Source: Anabaena sp. 4-3
GTDB lineage: Bacteria; Cyanobacteriota; Cyanobacteriia; Cyanobacteriales; Nostocaceae
Reading direction: 5' to 3'
Length of the DNA: 64,000 nucleotides
NCBI RefSeq assembly: GCF_001597745.1
Contig: NZ_LUHJ01000012.1
Location: 62,001 to 126,000, forward strand
Positions 45,377 to 54,979 of the stretch are shown piece by piece; the stretch's first letter is position 1; each line of letters opens with the position of its first letter. A program made the position numbers and the translations under genes. The notes under the pieces were generated by a model. The model saw nothing but the letters and a program-made list of their open reading frames with translations. It was not told where the DNA came from and did no database searches.

Positions 45377-47572
45377 TTATTGCAGGGTTTCATTGGCTAT
45401 TAATTTTTTAAAGTCCTCATCATCTGCAATATCATCAAAATCTATATCGGTTGCTGCTTCTGCTCGATATTTGGGATTTAAGCTAATGGCTGTTTCTAGG
45501 CTGGCTAGGGATAATTGTAGTTCTCTTTGCAGGGCAAAACAGGCGGCTTTGTTATAATAGGCTATGGCATAGTCTGGTTTAATTTCTATGGCTTTGTCAA
45601 AAGATTTGATGGCTTCATTATCACGCCCTAATCTGACGAGAATGTAACCGCGTTTATTCCATGCTTTAGCAGAGTTGGGTTGTAATTCTAGGGATTTGTC
45701 GAAGGAGGCGATCGCTTCTTCGTATTGTTCTAATTCTATCAGAGCTAGACCGCGATTCATCCAGGCAACCGCATCATCTGGTTGAATTTTTACCGCCTGT
45801 TCAAAAGATTGAAATGCGTCTTGATGTCTTCCTAAATAGCCAAAAGCGACACCGCGATCGCACCAAGCTTGATGATATTCTGGTAAAATTTTAATGGCTC
45901 GATTATAAGCACCTATAGCTTGTTTATAGCGTTGCAATCTGGCGAAAGTTAGACCACATTTTAACCAGATTACCGCATTATCTGGCTGGGTTTTGACCGC
46001 TTGTTCATAAACTGCGATCGCATCCTCATATTGTTTTTGAGCAAACAAAGCATCACCCTGTTGGATATACTCCTCAGCATTGCTTTGTCTTGCTTCAGGT
46101 TCTCTTGTTGGTTGTGTTTCTTGTCTTACTTCCTGTGCGGGGGTAGCTGTGGGTTTAACCTCCGACAATTCCTGTAAAATTGTATCCTTACGTTGTTGAG
46201 CATCTAACTGCAACTCAGACAGTTGAGAAACGAATTCTGTTTCTAACTTCTCCAGCTTTTCTAAAATCACAAATTTTTGCTGTTGAGCATTTAATTGTAA
46301 CTCGGAAAACTGGGAAACAAACTCTGAACCTGATTGTTCTAAATTTTCGATAATTTGCTGCTTGCGATGCTGCACCTCTACCTGTAACTCAGCTAATTGA
46401 GCAGCAAAATCAGACTGTAACTTTGTTAACTCTTGCGTAATTTGTGATTCTACTTCCTCAATTTGCGCTTTAAATACATTCTCCAATTCTAAGAGATTTT
46501 GTAATACTTTCTCTTGCTGACTCTTGACTTCTGACTGAGAATTATCAACCTGCTGCGCCAATTGTGACTGTAACTTAGTTAAATTTTCAACTATATTATC
46601 TCGATGTTGCTGTGTCTCAACTTCCCAAGTTGATAGATGAGATTTAAACTCATTAGCGATAACTTGCAGATTTTCTAGCTTAATATCTTTTTGTTGCTGT
46701 ACATCGTCCTCTAAAGCAGCCAAATTCACCGCAAATTCTGATTGTAAATTCATTAAGCTCACAAAAATCTCATCTTTCTGCTTATCAGAATCAGCATATA
46801 AATTTGCTAACTGAGTTTGAAATTCAAACTTAGTTTTTTCTAAATCTTCTAGAACTGAATTTTTTTGTCGCTCAGTATCTTGCTGTACCTCTGAAAATTG
46901 ATAAGCAAGCTCTGATTCTACCTTCCTGATATTTTCTACCGTGCTATCTTTTTGATGCTGAGTATCTAGCTCAACTTGAGATAATAAATTTTCTATCTTT
47001 CTTTGAAAATTTGTAACTTCCGTAGTAATTTTAGTTAAATTATCCGCCTTAGCTTGCAAAAGTTCTGATGTAACAAAATCTAAATTATCATGTTCAGTTT
47101 TAATTTTTTGTTGTAAAGCTTCCGCTTCCTTTTCTAAAGCGCGAGTAATACCTTTAGCTTCTTGAATCAGATTTTCCGCATCTTGCTTAACGAGAGTTAA
47201 CTGTCCTTCTAATTTTTCCACACCTTGCAACTGTGTCATAGCTCTATCCACAATTTCGCGAATAGCGACTCGCCGCAATAGCCAACATAAAGCAATGATG
47301 ACAACTGGAAATAAACTTAAAATAACTAACGAAATATTCAGCAAAATCGTAGTACGGTTAAAGGCTCGCTCAAAATCTGCTGGTATTTGCTCAGTAACAT
47401 TGGTTTGTGCTGGAACTTGCGCTATTATCTCAGAATTAATCTGTTGTTTAGAGGTGGATGGTGTAGTTTGTCCACTGCTCATCTCAGCAGACAGCAGCAA
47501 GGGTGAAAAGACGATGACGCTTTTCACAAATAAGGATAAAATAATCTGGTTCTTGCTCTTCATCACAACCAT
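45377..47572 (-). CDS. Membrane coiled-coil protein with 29-residue repeats and TPR tail
   Basis: 731 aa; an in-frame ATG three codons later has the better ribosome site (AGGA). A signal-like hydrophobic N-terminus (about 9-28) is followed by a transmembrane helix (about 76-98, ILLNISLVILSLFPVVIIAL). Next is a long coiled coil made of tandem 29-residue units (203-231, 232-260, 261-289, 290-318, 319-347, 348-376, one 22-residue unit 377-398, 399-427, 428-456, and a partial), consensus xxQQQKDxIxENLxKLxSEF. A Pro/Glu-rich linker precedes about five TPRs (500-700; AEEYIQQGDALFAQ, WLKCGLTFARL, WMNRGLALIEL). The TPR end likely binds partners; no named family is recognised. Confidence 0.82.
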   Translation of the reverse strand: MVVMKSKNQIILSLFVKSVIVFSPLLLSAEMSSGQTTPSTSKQQINSEIIAQVPAQTNVTEQIPADFERAFNRTTILLNISLVILSLFPVVIIALCWLLRRVAIREIVDRAMTQLQGVEKLEGQLTLVKQDAENLIQEAKGITRALEKEAEALQQKIKTEHDNLDFVTSELLQAKADNLTKITTEVTNFQRKIENLLSQVELDTQHQKDSTVENIRKVESELAYQFSEVQQDTERQKNSVLEDLEKTKFEFQTQLANLYADSDKQKDEIFVSLMNLQSEFAVNLAALEDDVQQQKDIKLENLQVIANEFKSHLSTWEVETQQHRDNIVENLTKLQSQLAQQVDNSQSEVKSQQEKVLQNLLELENVFKAQIEEVESQITQELTKLQSDFAAQLAELQVEVQHRKQQIIENLEQSGSEFVSQFSELQLNAQQQKFVILEKLEKLETEFVSQLSELQLDAQQRKDTILQELSEVKPTATPAQEVRQETQPTREPEARQSNAEEYIQQGDALFAQKQYEDAIAVYEQAVKTQPDNAVIWLKCGLTFARLQRYKQAIGAYNRAIKILPEYHQAWCDRGVAFGYLGRHQDAFQSFEQAVKIQPDDAVAWMNRGLALIELEQYEEAIASFDKSLELQPNSAKAWNKRGYILVRLGRDNEAIKSFDKAIEIKPDYAIAYYNKAACFALQRELQLSLASLETAISLNPKYRAEAATDIDFDDIADDEDFKKLIANETLQ

Positions 47573-47646
47573 CCTGATATATTGGTCAGTTTTTCCAGTG
47601 TGGTTATTTCCTAATCTATAACAGAATTTGCTTGTTAACGGTGGGT

Positions 47647-47710
47647 AGTTTGTAGTGAGGACTTTAGTCCTCTCTCAACCATAAAGGGCTAGAGCCACTT
47701 ACTACAAACT
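47647..47710. repeat. Stem-loop element with GGACTTTAGTCC core
   Basis: The outer 10-bp stem AGTTTGTAGT (47647-47656) pairs with ACTACAAACT (47701-47710). Inside is GAGGACT-TT-AGTCCTC. A related copy with TAGTGAGGACTTTAGTCCTC lies at 60208-60227, and the core recurs in the terminator at 19540. It sits between two divergent genes. Confidence 0.7.
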
Positions 47711-47783
47711 TTCAAGTTGTCATGAACCTTCATAGAATGATAACGTCTACAAGTTCGGACAGCATAGACACAGTTATCAGATC

Positions 47784-49826
47784 ATGAAGTGCAGACACCA
47801 ATTAACCTCACTCATCAGTCTTAGCTTAATCTCTAGCTACTTAGTACCATTATCTGCCGTTGTCGCTGCACCACCGAGAAACGCAGATAAAACGGTAAAT
47901 TGTGACATTTTAGTAGTAGGTGGGGGACTTTCTGGTGTTGCTACAGCTTATGAAGGTTTGCTAGCCGGAAAAAAGGTTTGTTTAACAGAAATAACTGACT
48001 GGTTGGGGGGACAAATTTCTTCACAAGGGACATCTGCATTAGATGAACGTCCCACTCAACGCCGCTTGCAATTCTATTCTCGCGGTTATTTGGAACTGCG
48101 AAACCGCATCCAGAAGAAGTACGGTAAACTGAATCCTGGGGAATGCTGGGTGAGTGACTCTTGTTTTCTACCGCGTGATGCTCATGAAATTACCAGGCAG
48201 ATGCTCAAAGATGCGGAAAAACGAGGTAGAGGTAAGCTGGAATGGTTTCCCAACACGGTGGTTAAAGACTTGGAAATTTCGCCAGCCGGGAAAAATGCTC
48301 ATACAACTGGACAATTAATTAATAGCGCGATCGCAATCCAACATCAACCAGCCAAAGGCGCGCCACCTCTCAACACCTTTCCCCTCTCACAAACTATTGA
48401 AGACGCTTATCGTTATCAAAATTCATCTCGGTTTACTAAAACTATCATTCGCTTAGTTCCCAAACAAACCAAAGGAAACGCACCTAAATGGTATGTCGTT
48501 GATGCTAGCGAAACCGGAGAAATTGTTGGTTTAGCCGATGTTCCCTACAGACTCGGTATTGACGGACGTTCCTTCCTAGAACCTTCAGCTTCTAGCACCA
48601 GCAATAACCCTTATTGTACTCAAGGCTTTACTTACACCTTTGCAATGGAGGCGACAGCAGAACCCATACCGCAAAAAATGCCCCCATTTTATTTACAATA
48701 CTCTCCCTATTTTAGCTATGAATTACAACGTCTCGCAGACTTTGGTTTAGTCTTCACCTATCGCCGTATTTGGAGTCCCACCGCAGGAGAACCTAAAAGA
48801 TTCGGCGGTATAAATTTTACAGCCCCCACCCCTGGCGACATCTCCATGCAAAACTGGACTTGGGGGAACGACTACCGCCCCGGTACAGCTAAGGATAATT
48901 TAATTTATACTCGCCAACAATTACAAGCGACAGGACAATTAAAACCCGGTGGTTGGCTGGGTGGACTGCGGACGGAAACTTTAGGTAAAGCAGAGGAACA
49001 CGCCTTATCTTATTATTACTGGTTAGTAGCTGGAACTACAGACTCACAGTTAGGGTCAGGTGTGAAGCGTCAACAAACCAATAACCGCTTTTTATCCGGG
49101 TTAAATTCCCCAATGGGAACAGTCCACGGTTTATCGAAATATCCTTATATGCGGGAAGGGCGACGTATTATCGGCCGTCCGAGTTGGGGACAACCGGGAG
49201 GCTTTACAATTTGGGAAATTGATATTTCACGCCGCAACTATAATGATCAGTATTATCGCCAAACCCTGCCACCAGCTATGTATCGTCAGTTAAAAGCAGC
49301 CTTGGCAGGTTTAGAAGCGACTTCGGTAATTTCTGGGCAAATTCCCCCAGAAAAAGTCATGCAGCGAACTCGTTCTACCATTTTCCCCGATGCTGTAGGT
49401 ATTGGTCACTACGCCATTGACTTTCATCCTTGCATGGTGAACAGTCCCCCAGAAGCCCCCGGTAATAAAGAATATCCTGGTGAAAGGCGCGGGGCTGGAC
49501 AAGCATACCCTTTCCAAATTGCACTCCGGGCGATGATTCCCCAAAAAATTGATAATTTGATAGTAGGTGGTAAAAGTATTGCTACCAGTCACATTGCGGC
49601 GGCGGCTTATCGGGTGCATTCCTTTGAATGGTCTGCCGGTGCGGCGGCGGGAACAGTTGCGGCTTTTGCTTTAAAAAATAACGTTGCACCCTACCAGCTT
49701 GTAGACGACTTACCCAAAGCCGAACCCCAATTACAAGCCCTCAAACGACTATTAGAACAAAACAACAACCCTACTGCTTTCCCTGATACTTCCATTTTTA
49801 ACGAAAATTGGGAAGATTGGCGGTAA
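47784..49826 (+). CDS. Exported FAD-dependent oxidoreductase
   Basis: 680 aa. The signal peptide is about 1-30 (LISLSLISSYLVPLSAVVAA). The FAD-binding Rossmann motif is CDILVVGGGLSGVATAYEGLLAGKKV (about 39-64), followed by the family's LTEITDWLGGQISSQG. The C-terminus has the second FAD contact (IPQKIDNLIVGGKSIATSHIAAAAYRVHS). It belongs to the FAD_oxidored (PF12831-like) group. Substrate is unknown. It is predicted to be in the periplasm or thylakoid lumen. Monocistronic, divergent from the coiled-coil/TPR gene. Confidence 0.83.
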   Translation: MKCRHQLTSLISLSLISSYLVPLSAVVAAPPRNADKTVNCDILVVGGGLSGVATAYEGLLAGKKVCLTEITDWLGGQISSQGTSALDERPTQRRLQFYSRGYLELRNRIQKKYGKLNPGECWVSDSCFLPRDAHEITRQMLKDAEKRGRGKLEWFPNTVVKDLEISPAGKNAHTTGQLINSAIAIQHQPAKGAPPLNTFPLSQTIEDAYRYQNSSRFTKTIIRLVPKQTKGNAPKWYVVDASETGEIVGLADVPYRLGIDGRSFLEPSASSTSNNPYCTQGFTYTFAMEATAEPIPQKMPPFYLQYSPYFSYELQRLADFGLVFTYRRIWSPTAGEPKRFGGINFTAPTPGDISMQNWTWGNDYRPGTAKDNLIYTRQQLQATGQLKPGGWLGGLRTETLGKAEEHALSYYYWLVAGTTDSQLGSGVKRQQTNNRFLSGLNSPMGTVHGLSKYPYMREGRRIIGRPSWGQPGGFTIWEIDISRRNYNDQYYRQTLPPAMYRQLKAALAGLEATSVISGQIPPEKVMQRTRSTIFPDAVGIGHYAIDFHPCMVNSPPEAPGNKEYPGERRGAGQAYPFQIALRAMIPQKIDNLIVGGKSIATSHIAAAAYRVHSFEWSAGAAAGTVAAFALKNNVAPYQLVDDLPKAEPQLQALKRLLEQNNNPTAFPDTSIFNENWEDWR

Positions 49827-49884
49827 TTAGTCATTAGTTATTAGTCATTAGTCATTAGTCATTGGTCATTAGTCATTAGTTTCT
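49827..49884. repeat. TTAGTCA heptamer repeats
   Basis: About eight degenerate heptamers of the CTAATGA family (reverse orientation) right after the FAD oxidoreductase stop, followed by a C/T-rich tract with CAGTCCCTTC copies. Confidence 0.85.
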
Positions 49885-50020
49885 CTCCCCCAGTCCCTTC
49901 CAGTCCCTTCCATTCCCCATTCCCCAACATGGACTAAACTAGATATTTGTAGTGTAGTTTTGTAAAATTCTGTTGGTTAACTGCTTTATGCTTAAAACAC
50001 TTTCAGCAGTGGCTTTCGCT

Positions 50021-50314
50021 ATGGCTACAGCACCAACTGTAACTCCAGAAAAGTCTAGTCAAGTTGTCAAGAAGCCTTATCCGAATTATAAGGTGATTGT
50101 TTTAAACGATGATTTTAATACTTTTCAGCACGTGGCTGAGTGTTTAATGAAGTATATACCAGGGATGACCAGTGATTTGGCTTGGGACTTAACTAATCAG
50201 GTACATTATGAAGGACAAGCTATTGTCTGGGTAGGCCCGCAAGAACCAGCAGAATTGTATCATCAACAATTGCGTCGGGCTGGATTAACGATGGCTCCAT
50301 TAGAGGCGGCTTAA
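50021..50314 (+). CDS. clpS: ClpS adaptor for the Clp protease
   Basis: 97 aa from the ATG at 50021; an ATG at 49988 would add 11 residues. The ClpS core is present: YKVIVLNDDFNTFQHVAECLMKYIPGMT, where Asn-Asp-Asp shapes the N-degron pocket, and QVHYEGQAIVWVGPQEPAELYHQQL. ClpS delivers N-end-rule substrates to ClpC/ClpP. It lies 5 bp upstream of a DUF2103 gene, suggesting co-transcription. The clpR-clpP pair is at 23.5-24.9 kb. Confidence 0.9.
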   Translation: MATAPTVTPEKSSQVVKKPYPNYKVIVLNDDFNTFQHVAECLMKYIPGMTSDLAWDLTNQVHYEGQAIVWVGPQEPAELYHQQLRRAGLTMAPLEAA

Positions 50315-50319
50315 TTCTC

Positions 50320-50646
50320 ATGGGTAAACCCTCCTCAGAAACCCCAAAAGCTGCTGCTCGTAAAGATGGTAGATTAGTCTGGAACCACTCAACTCATCTT
50401 CCCGGTTTGATTCCAATTTTAGAACGCCTGTGTCAGCAAGATGGCATCAACACCATCACGCCCGGCGTAATTGGCAGAGTTAAAGGCCATGCGCCAAAAA
50501 TGCAATTGCGTGTGTCTGTACCTATTCGTGGTGGTTACAAAGTAATTGCGCGACACGGTAAGACGGTACAAGAGGTATTTATCCTGACTACTTTAAGTCA
50601 GGATAAACTCACAGAATTAATTGCGATCGCCATGAAGAATTCCTGA
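50320..50646 (+). CDS. DUF2103-like protein
   Basis: 108 aa, basic. The pattern GRLVWNHSTHLPGLIPILERL, ITPGVIGRVKGHAPKMQLRVSVPIRGGYKVIARHGKTVQEVFI matches the DUF2103 group of small cyanobacterial and archaeal proteins, which carry conserved His residues and may bind a metal or nucleic acid. No function is known. It begins 5 bp after clpS. Confidence 0.7.
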   Translation: MGKPSSETPKAAARKDGRLVWNHSTHLPGLIPILERLCQQDGINTITPGVIGRVKGHAPKMQLRVSVPIRGGYKVIARHGKTVQEVFILTTLSQDKLTELIAIAMKNS

Positions 50647-50693
50647 TATTTTACAATCAAGGTCTTAAAACCACCACTATTGATGATTACTGT

Positions 50694-51023
50694 CTACTCT
50701 TCAACTTCGTGGATGGCAAATCTGTGTAGTGGCAAACTGACGATACAAGAAAAAGTTAAAAAATATGACAAAGCAGTAGTTATTTTTAAAGTCATGATTA
50801 CAGGTTCAAAATTAGAGAAGACCATCTTCTCTAAACCAAACGCCACACAATAAACCAGCCAGTAAGTGAAGATCATTCTAAATAAAATCACTTCTGTTTC
50901 TGCGCGTTCATCATTCTGACTGTTTTTTTCATCCCACAGTAATAATAAACCAATAATACAAGCCACAAATGAAACAGCAACTACAAACCCGTGACATAAT
51001 AAACTGCTTGTGTGCATTTGCAT
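50694..51023 (-). CDS. Small membrane protein, family not recognised
   Basis: 109 aa with about three membrane helices: SLLCHGFVVAVSFVACIIGLLLL, EVILFRMIFTYWLVYCVAFG and ITTALSYFLTFSCIVSLPL. Charged loops are short (WDEKNSQNDERAETE). It stands alone between convergent DUF2103 and the DUF3592 gene. No motif hints at a function. Confidence 0.6.
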   Translation of the reverse strand: MQMHTSSLLCHGFVVAVSFVACIIGLLLLWDEKNSQNDERAETEVILFRMIFTYWLVYCVAFGLEKMVFSNFEPVIMTLKITTALSYFLTFSCIVSLPLHRFAIHEVEE

Positions 51024-51245
51024 TCATCCCTATTTTTCACAATTGAAATTCAGTCTAAAGGAATATTCTTTGGGATTACACAAAATAGTTACAAACTGCA
51101 ATATAACAATGCAAAATATGTAAACAAATGCAACAACAAATATATTAGTTTGAAGTAACTAATATAACTTTAAATATTGTGAAATTAAGTATATATTTTT
51201 TGAGTTTGGAATATTGTTGTGATTGTGGCGATCGCCATACCTCAA

Positions 51246-51713
51246 TCACGATTTATCTGACTTAAAACTTAGCATCCAAGGAAAAGATTTCACTAACGCC
51301 ACTCCTCCAATCACTACAAAAAGTGAACCCATACCAGTAAACATCACAGGTAGGAACCATAGACTCAACCAAGAATTAATCATAGCTGAATCCCGCTTTT
51401 GCGGATTGTACAGCACTTCAACCTGCTCACCTCTAGTGTGTGCCGGTGGATTACTACCTGAATTAGCTGCAAATGTAATAGGATCACCAGAGGATGGAGT
51501 AAATCTTACCACTGGATAGTAGACAACACTCCTACTACTACTAGATGAACGTGGAATTAAGTCAATGACAGTTCCTTGAGTAGTTACAGATGTAGCTACA
51601 AAAGAACGAGTATTGAACGTAATTATGATGCCTGTAACGGCGAAGATACTGCCAACACCAGCAAATATAGAGCCAAACATCCGAAAAAACTTTGTATCAT
51701 CCATATTTTTCAA
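51246..51713 (-). CDS. DUF3592-type membrane protein
   Basis: 155 aa. Two membrane helices (MFGSIFAGVGSIFAVTGIIITF and WFLPVMFTGMGSLFVVIGGVALV) flank an extracytoplasmic beta-rich part: TTQGTVIDLIPRSSSSSRSVVYYPVVRFTPSSGDPITFAANSGS, then GEQVEVLYNPQKRDSAMI. This is the DUF3592 pattern; members are envelope proteins of unknown role. Confidence 0.82.
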   Translation of the reverse strand: MKNMDDTKFFRMFGSIFAGVGSIFAVTGIIITFNTRSFVATSVTTQGTVIDLIPRSSSSSRSVVYYPVVRFTPSSGDPITFAANSGSNPPAHTRGEQVEVLYNPQKRDSAMINSWLSLWFLPVMFTGMGSLFVVIGGVALVKSFPWMLSFKSDKS

Positions 51714-51881
51714 CTTAGGTATAGCGTATTACAATCTTTTATTAAAATGACTATAAACAAAAAAAGGCAGGAAAACCTACCTTATAACCCAAAAAAAGCA
51801 ATTTGTAAGCAAATACATCATTTAATATGCCAAAAAGTTATGGCAACAATTTGACAAAACTACGACGACTGTGTGAAGAAC

Positions 51882-52985
51882 TTAGAAACTAGATGTAGCT
51901 AGAGTTTCATTGACAGGTATAGGACTGGGTTTAGCAATAAGATATCCTTGAGCAAAAGTTGCGCCTCGTTCTCGCAACCAATTGAGTTCATCAATACACT
52001 CAATTCCTTCAGCCACAGTCAGAATGTTTAACTGTTGTGCAATTTCTAAAACTTTTTCAGTAATCGCAGCTTTATATGGATCTAAATGTACATTTCTAGT
52101 TAACTCCATGTCCAATTTAATCAAATCTGGACGTAACTGATGCAGTAAGTTCAGGCTAGAATAACCAGAACCAATGTCATCAAGAGCAATAGCAAAACCC
52201 GCATCTCGGTAGTATTTGAGAACAGCCTTGAGATGCTCTAAATCTTGCGGCGTGTCTGACTCCACCACTTCAAAGACAACCCGTTCATAAGAAATACCTG
52301 CTCGGTTGATGGCTTCTACTGTACTCCGTAGACAAGACACCGGATCATAAAGTGCAGTTGGTGAAAAATTGATGAAGACTTTTCCACTCACTTGATGACG
52401 GCTGAACTGAGCAATGGAACTGAGGCGGGCAATGCGATCTAGTTGCGGTAGAAGTCCGGCTTCCGTCGCTGACTCTATAATTTGCGCTGGGGGTATTAAA
52501 TTGCCTTGTGCATCTATCCCCCGCAACAGTGCCTCATATCCATAAATTTGGGATGTATTCTTCATGGAAACAATTGGTTGGAAGTAGCTGGTGAATTTTT
52601 CCTTTTCCAACATTTCCAGCAACCAGTCAGACTGAGTGAACTTGATAAACTGTTGCAAGGAGGCTATGTCACTAAAATCTTGGAGTTGAGGTTGAATAGT
52701 ACCTCTAATAAATAAGACTTGTGTTTCTTTTAATTCTATCGGTGTGAGGAGTTGCCCTACACGAGAGGCAATTTCTTGGGCTTGCCCAATTTTACAGTCC
52801 AAACTCAACATCGGTTTGTCATGTATTAATTCATACTTAACAGCACATTGCTGTAAGGAGTTAATCACTTTCTTTAACGTATGTTCAACGGGAAACCAGA
52901 CAAAGAGTTTGCCAGCTTCCTTGGCGTGACAGCGTGCAGTATGGCGACAGGTACAAGTTTTGTTGTTCAATGATGTTTTGCTCAT
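51882..52985 (-). CDS. EAL-domain c-di-GMP phosphodiesterase with N-terminal Cys/His cluster
   Basis: 367 aa. The EAL domain (about 125-360) keeps the catalytic set: Glu151 in YEALLRG, INFSP (Asn), FEVVES (Glu), LDDIGSGYSSL (Asp-Asp), KLDMEL (Lys) and AEGIE (Glu), so it should hydrolyse c-di-GMP. There is no GGDEF domain. The N-terminal 25 residues are Cys/His-rich (CTCRHTARCHA: Cys11, Cys13, His15, Cys19, His20), a possible metal or redox site. Residues 30-120 have no recognised sensor fold. It may act as a regulator of motility or biofilm. Confidence 0.88.
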   Translation of the reverse strand: MSKTSLNNKTCTCRHTARCHAKEAGKLFVWFPVEHTLKKVINSLQQCAVKYELIHDKPMLSLDCKIGQAQEIASRVGQLLTPIELKETQVLFIRGTIQPQLQDFSDIASLQQFIKFTQSDWLLEMLEKEKFTSYFQPIVSMKNTSQIYGYEALLRGIDAQGNLIPPAQIIESATEAGLLPQLDRIARLSSIAQFSRHQVSGKVFINFSPTALYDPVSCLRSTVEAINRAGISYERVVFEVVESDTPQDLEHLKAVLKYYRDAGFAIALDDIGSGYSSLNLLHQLRPDLIKLDMELTRNVHLDPYKAAITEKVLEIAQQLNILTVAEGIECIDELNWLRERGATFAQGYLIAKPSPIPVNETLATSSF

Positions 52986-53734
52986 AAAAAACTCATATTT
53001 ATTCTTTAAACTCTGGAAACAGATAGAGCATTAACTATATACCGAAACTGAGCAATTAATGCAATCTATGAATTATCAAATATTTTAAATCGGCTCGACC
53101 ATGTAGATATTACTTAAAGCATAAAGTTTTTGTTTTTCATGTTTTTCAGTTGATATTTTTTTATAAAGAGAAATTAACAATATATAATTAAAAAAAATAA
53201 TTTATCTTATTTATTTATACTGGCTAAAGTGGATTCATAACTTACATTGAAGCGTTGGACAGAAAATATAATTTACTCTGTAAATAATAGAGTCTTATTA
53301 GCTTAAATATGCTAAAATAGGCAGCTTTTATCGGCTGGGTACAGTACACCTTTCAAGGGAACACAACCAGAGGCTAGAAGAATGTACCTGATCAAGATGA
53401 ACTGTGTGTAAATTGAAAAATATAGAAATGCGTTCTAATTGTCAGTTGCAAGTGGGGTAAGTCTTCGTGCTAATTGGCAGATGCTTATTCTGATTGAGAA
53501 ATGCCGTCAGTAATTAGCTAGTAGGAAGTCCAAATTATAATTTGGCATTTGTTAAGTTATAAATTGATGTTCAATCAAACTGGCTGACGCAGTAAACTAT
53601 TACCCAAATCGTCTTGAAGATGGCGCATGGAAATGAAAATGAACAGCGTCAGGCAGTAAGGTAAAATTCAGTCAAAAGTCATCATCCTAAAGACATAATT
53701 ATTATGGAAAGAAAATCTACTTTGTATACCTTGT
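52986..53734. other. AT-rich gap between the EAL gene and devC
   Basis: 749 bp, no convincing gene. The EAL-proximal part is very AT-rich. A perfect 16-bp palindrome, CCAAATTATAATTTGG, lies at 53530-53545. Both flanking genes are on the minus strand, so this region holds the EAL promoter and the 3' end of the devBC transcript. Confidence 0.5.
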
Positions 53735-54901
53735 CTAAAACATATCTGCGGGATCGGCGGCTTGGAGTTTACGGGTGGCGATCGCTCCCGAAATTACACA
53801 CATAATAATAGTGAGGATTAATACCTGTAACGCCCGCATTAATGTCATATACATGGGTAGGTTGGTGGCAGTGCGGGTTAATTGATAAAGTCCTAAAGAG
53901 ACTGTTAAACCTGGAATAAAACCCAACAATGCCAAAATCAAGGCTTCTTCAAACACTACACCCAGTAAATAATAATGGCGATATCCTATAGCTTTGAAGG
54001 TGGCATACTCTCTCAGGTGAGCATTGACATCTGTAGATAACACTTGATAGACAATAATCACACCTACAACAAAGCCCATTGATACCCCAATATTAAAAAT
54101 AAATCCTATCGGGGAATTAGTACGCCAAAAGTTATTTTCAAATTCGATAAATTCTTGATGAGTCAGCACATTGACATCTTGTGACAAACGTGCTTTTAAA
54201 AGTGCTTGCACCTGCTGGTGATTTACCCCAGGCTGTAATTTAATTAAACCTAAACTGACATTAGCCGCCTGTTGTCGAGGAAAGAAGCGCAAAAAATTTT
54301 GATCACTGGTAATTAGCGTCCCATCAGCCGCAAAGGAAGCTCCTAATTTAAATAAACCGCTAATAGTAACTGTGCGCCGTTCTAATTCTGTCTTTACCGT
54401 TTCACCTTGTTCAATTTGGGCGATAGTTTTTTGATAATCTCCTCTAGACGCACGGTCAAATAAAACTGTATCTGGTAACTTAATTTCTGCAAGTTTGGCG
54501 TTAACTTCAGGAAAATCAACAGCAGGTTTATCGGGATTGATACCTATAACTAAGATTTCTGTATCGCGACGGGTTTGGGGATTTTTCCACACCATGTTAC
54601 TTACATACATGGCCTCAGCCGATTTCACCCCTGGTACATCCATCGCTTGATATAATCGCCGCCGAGAAAATGTAGAGAGGCGTTGCAGGTTACGAGTTTG
54701 AGAACCCATCAGAATAATATCAGCTTGTAAACTGCGATGTAGGCGAGTGTTACTGTCATACAACGCCGCTTGAAATCCTAGCTGCATAAACATCAGCAAG
54801 TCCGCAAAGGCAATACCTGACAAAGCTACTAATAGCCGACTTTTTTCATGACTTAGTTGCAACCAACCTAAAGGGGTTCGTCGCCGCAGTTGTTGAAACA
54901 T
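53735..54901 (-). CDS. devC: DevC-like ABC transporter permease
   Basis: 388 aa, a MacB/FtsX-type permease. The N-terminal membrane region is LLVALSGIAFADLLMFMQLGFQAALYD, then a periplasmic domain (about 45-255) with IILMGSQTRNLQRLSTFSRRRL. Three C-terminal helices follow (IGFIFNIGVSMGFVVGVIIVYQVL; YLLGVVFEEALILALLGFIPGLT; VLILTIIMCVISGAIATRKL). DevC works with the membrane fusion protein DevB, an ATPase (DevA) and TolC to export heterocyst glycolipids in Anabaena; paralogues export other lipids. It lies 78 bp after devB; no devA follows in this window. Confidence 0.9.
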   Translation of the reverse strand: MFQQLRRRTPLGWLQLSHEKSRLLVALSGIAFADLLMFMQLGFQAALYDSNTRLHRSLQADIILMGSQTRNLQRLSTFSRRRLYQAMDVPGVKSAEAMYVSNMVWKNPQTRRDTEILVIGINPDKPAVDFPEVNAKLAEIKLPDTVLFDRASRGDYQKTIAQIEQGETVKTELERRTVTISGLFKLGASFAADGTLITSDQNFLRFFPRQQAANVSLGLIKLQPGVNHQQVQALLKARLSQDVNVLTHQEFIEFENNFWRTNSPIGFIFNIGVSMGFVVGVIIVYQVLSTDVNAHLREYATFKAIGYRHYYLLGVVFEEALILALLGFIPGLTVSLGLYQLTRTATNLPMYMTLMRALQVLILTIIMCVISGAIATRKLQAADPADMF

Positions 54902-54979
54902 AGTATGGGGACTGTGGGATGAGGGGGATGAGGTTAATTAACAGAACAATCTTCTACCTTCTGCCTTCTGCCTCCTGGT

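Noticed and set aside
49311-49619. A 102-codon minus-strand frame in the FAD oxidoreductase gene
   Set aside because: Antisense to conserved FAD-binding residues; no independent support.
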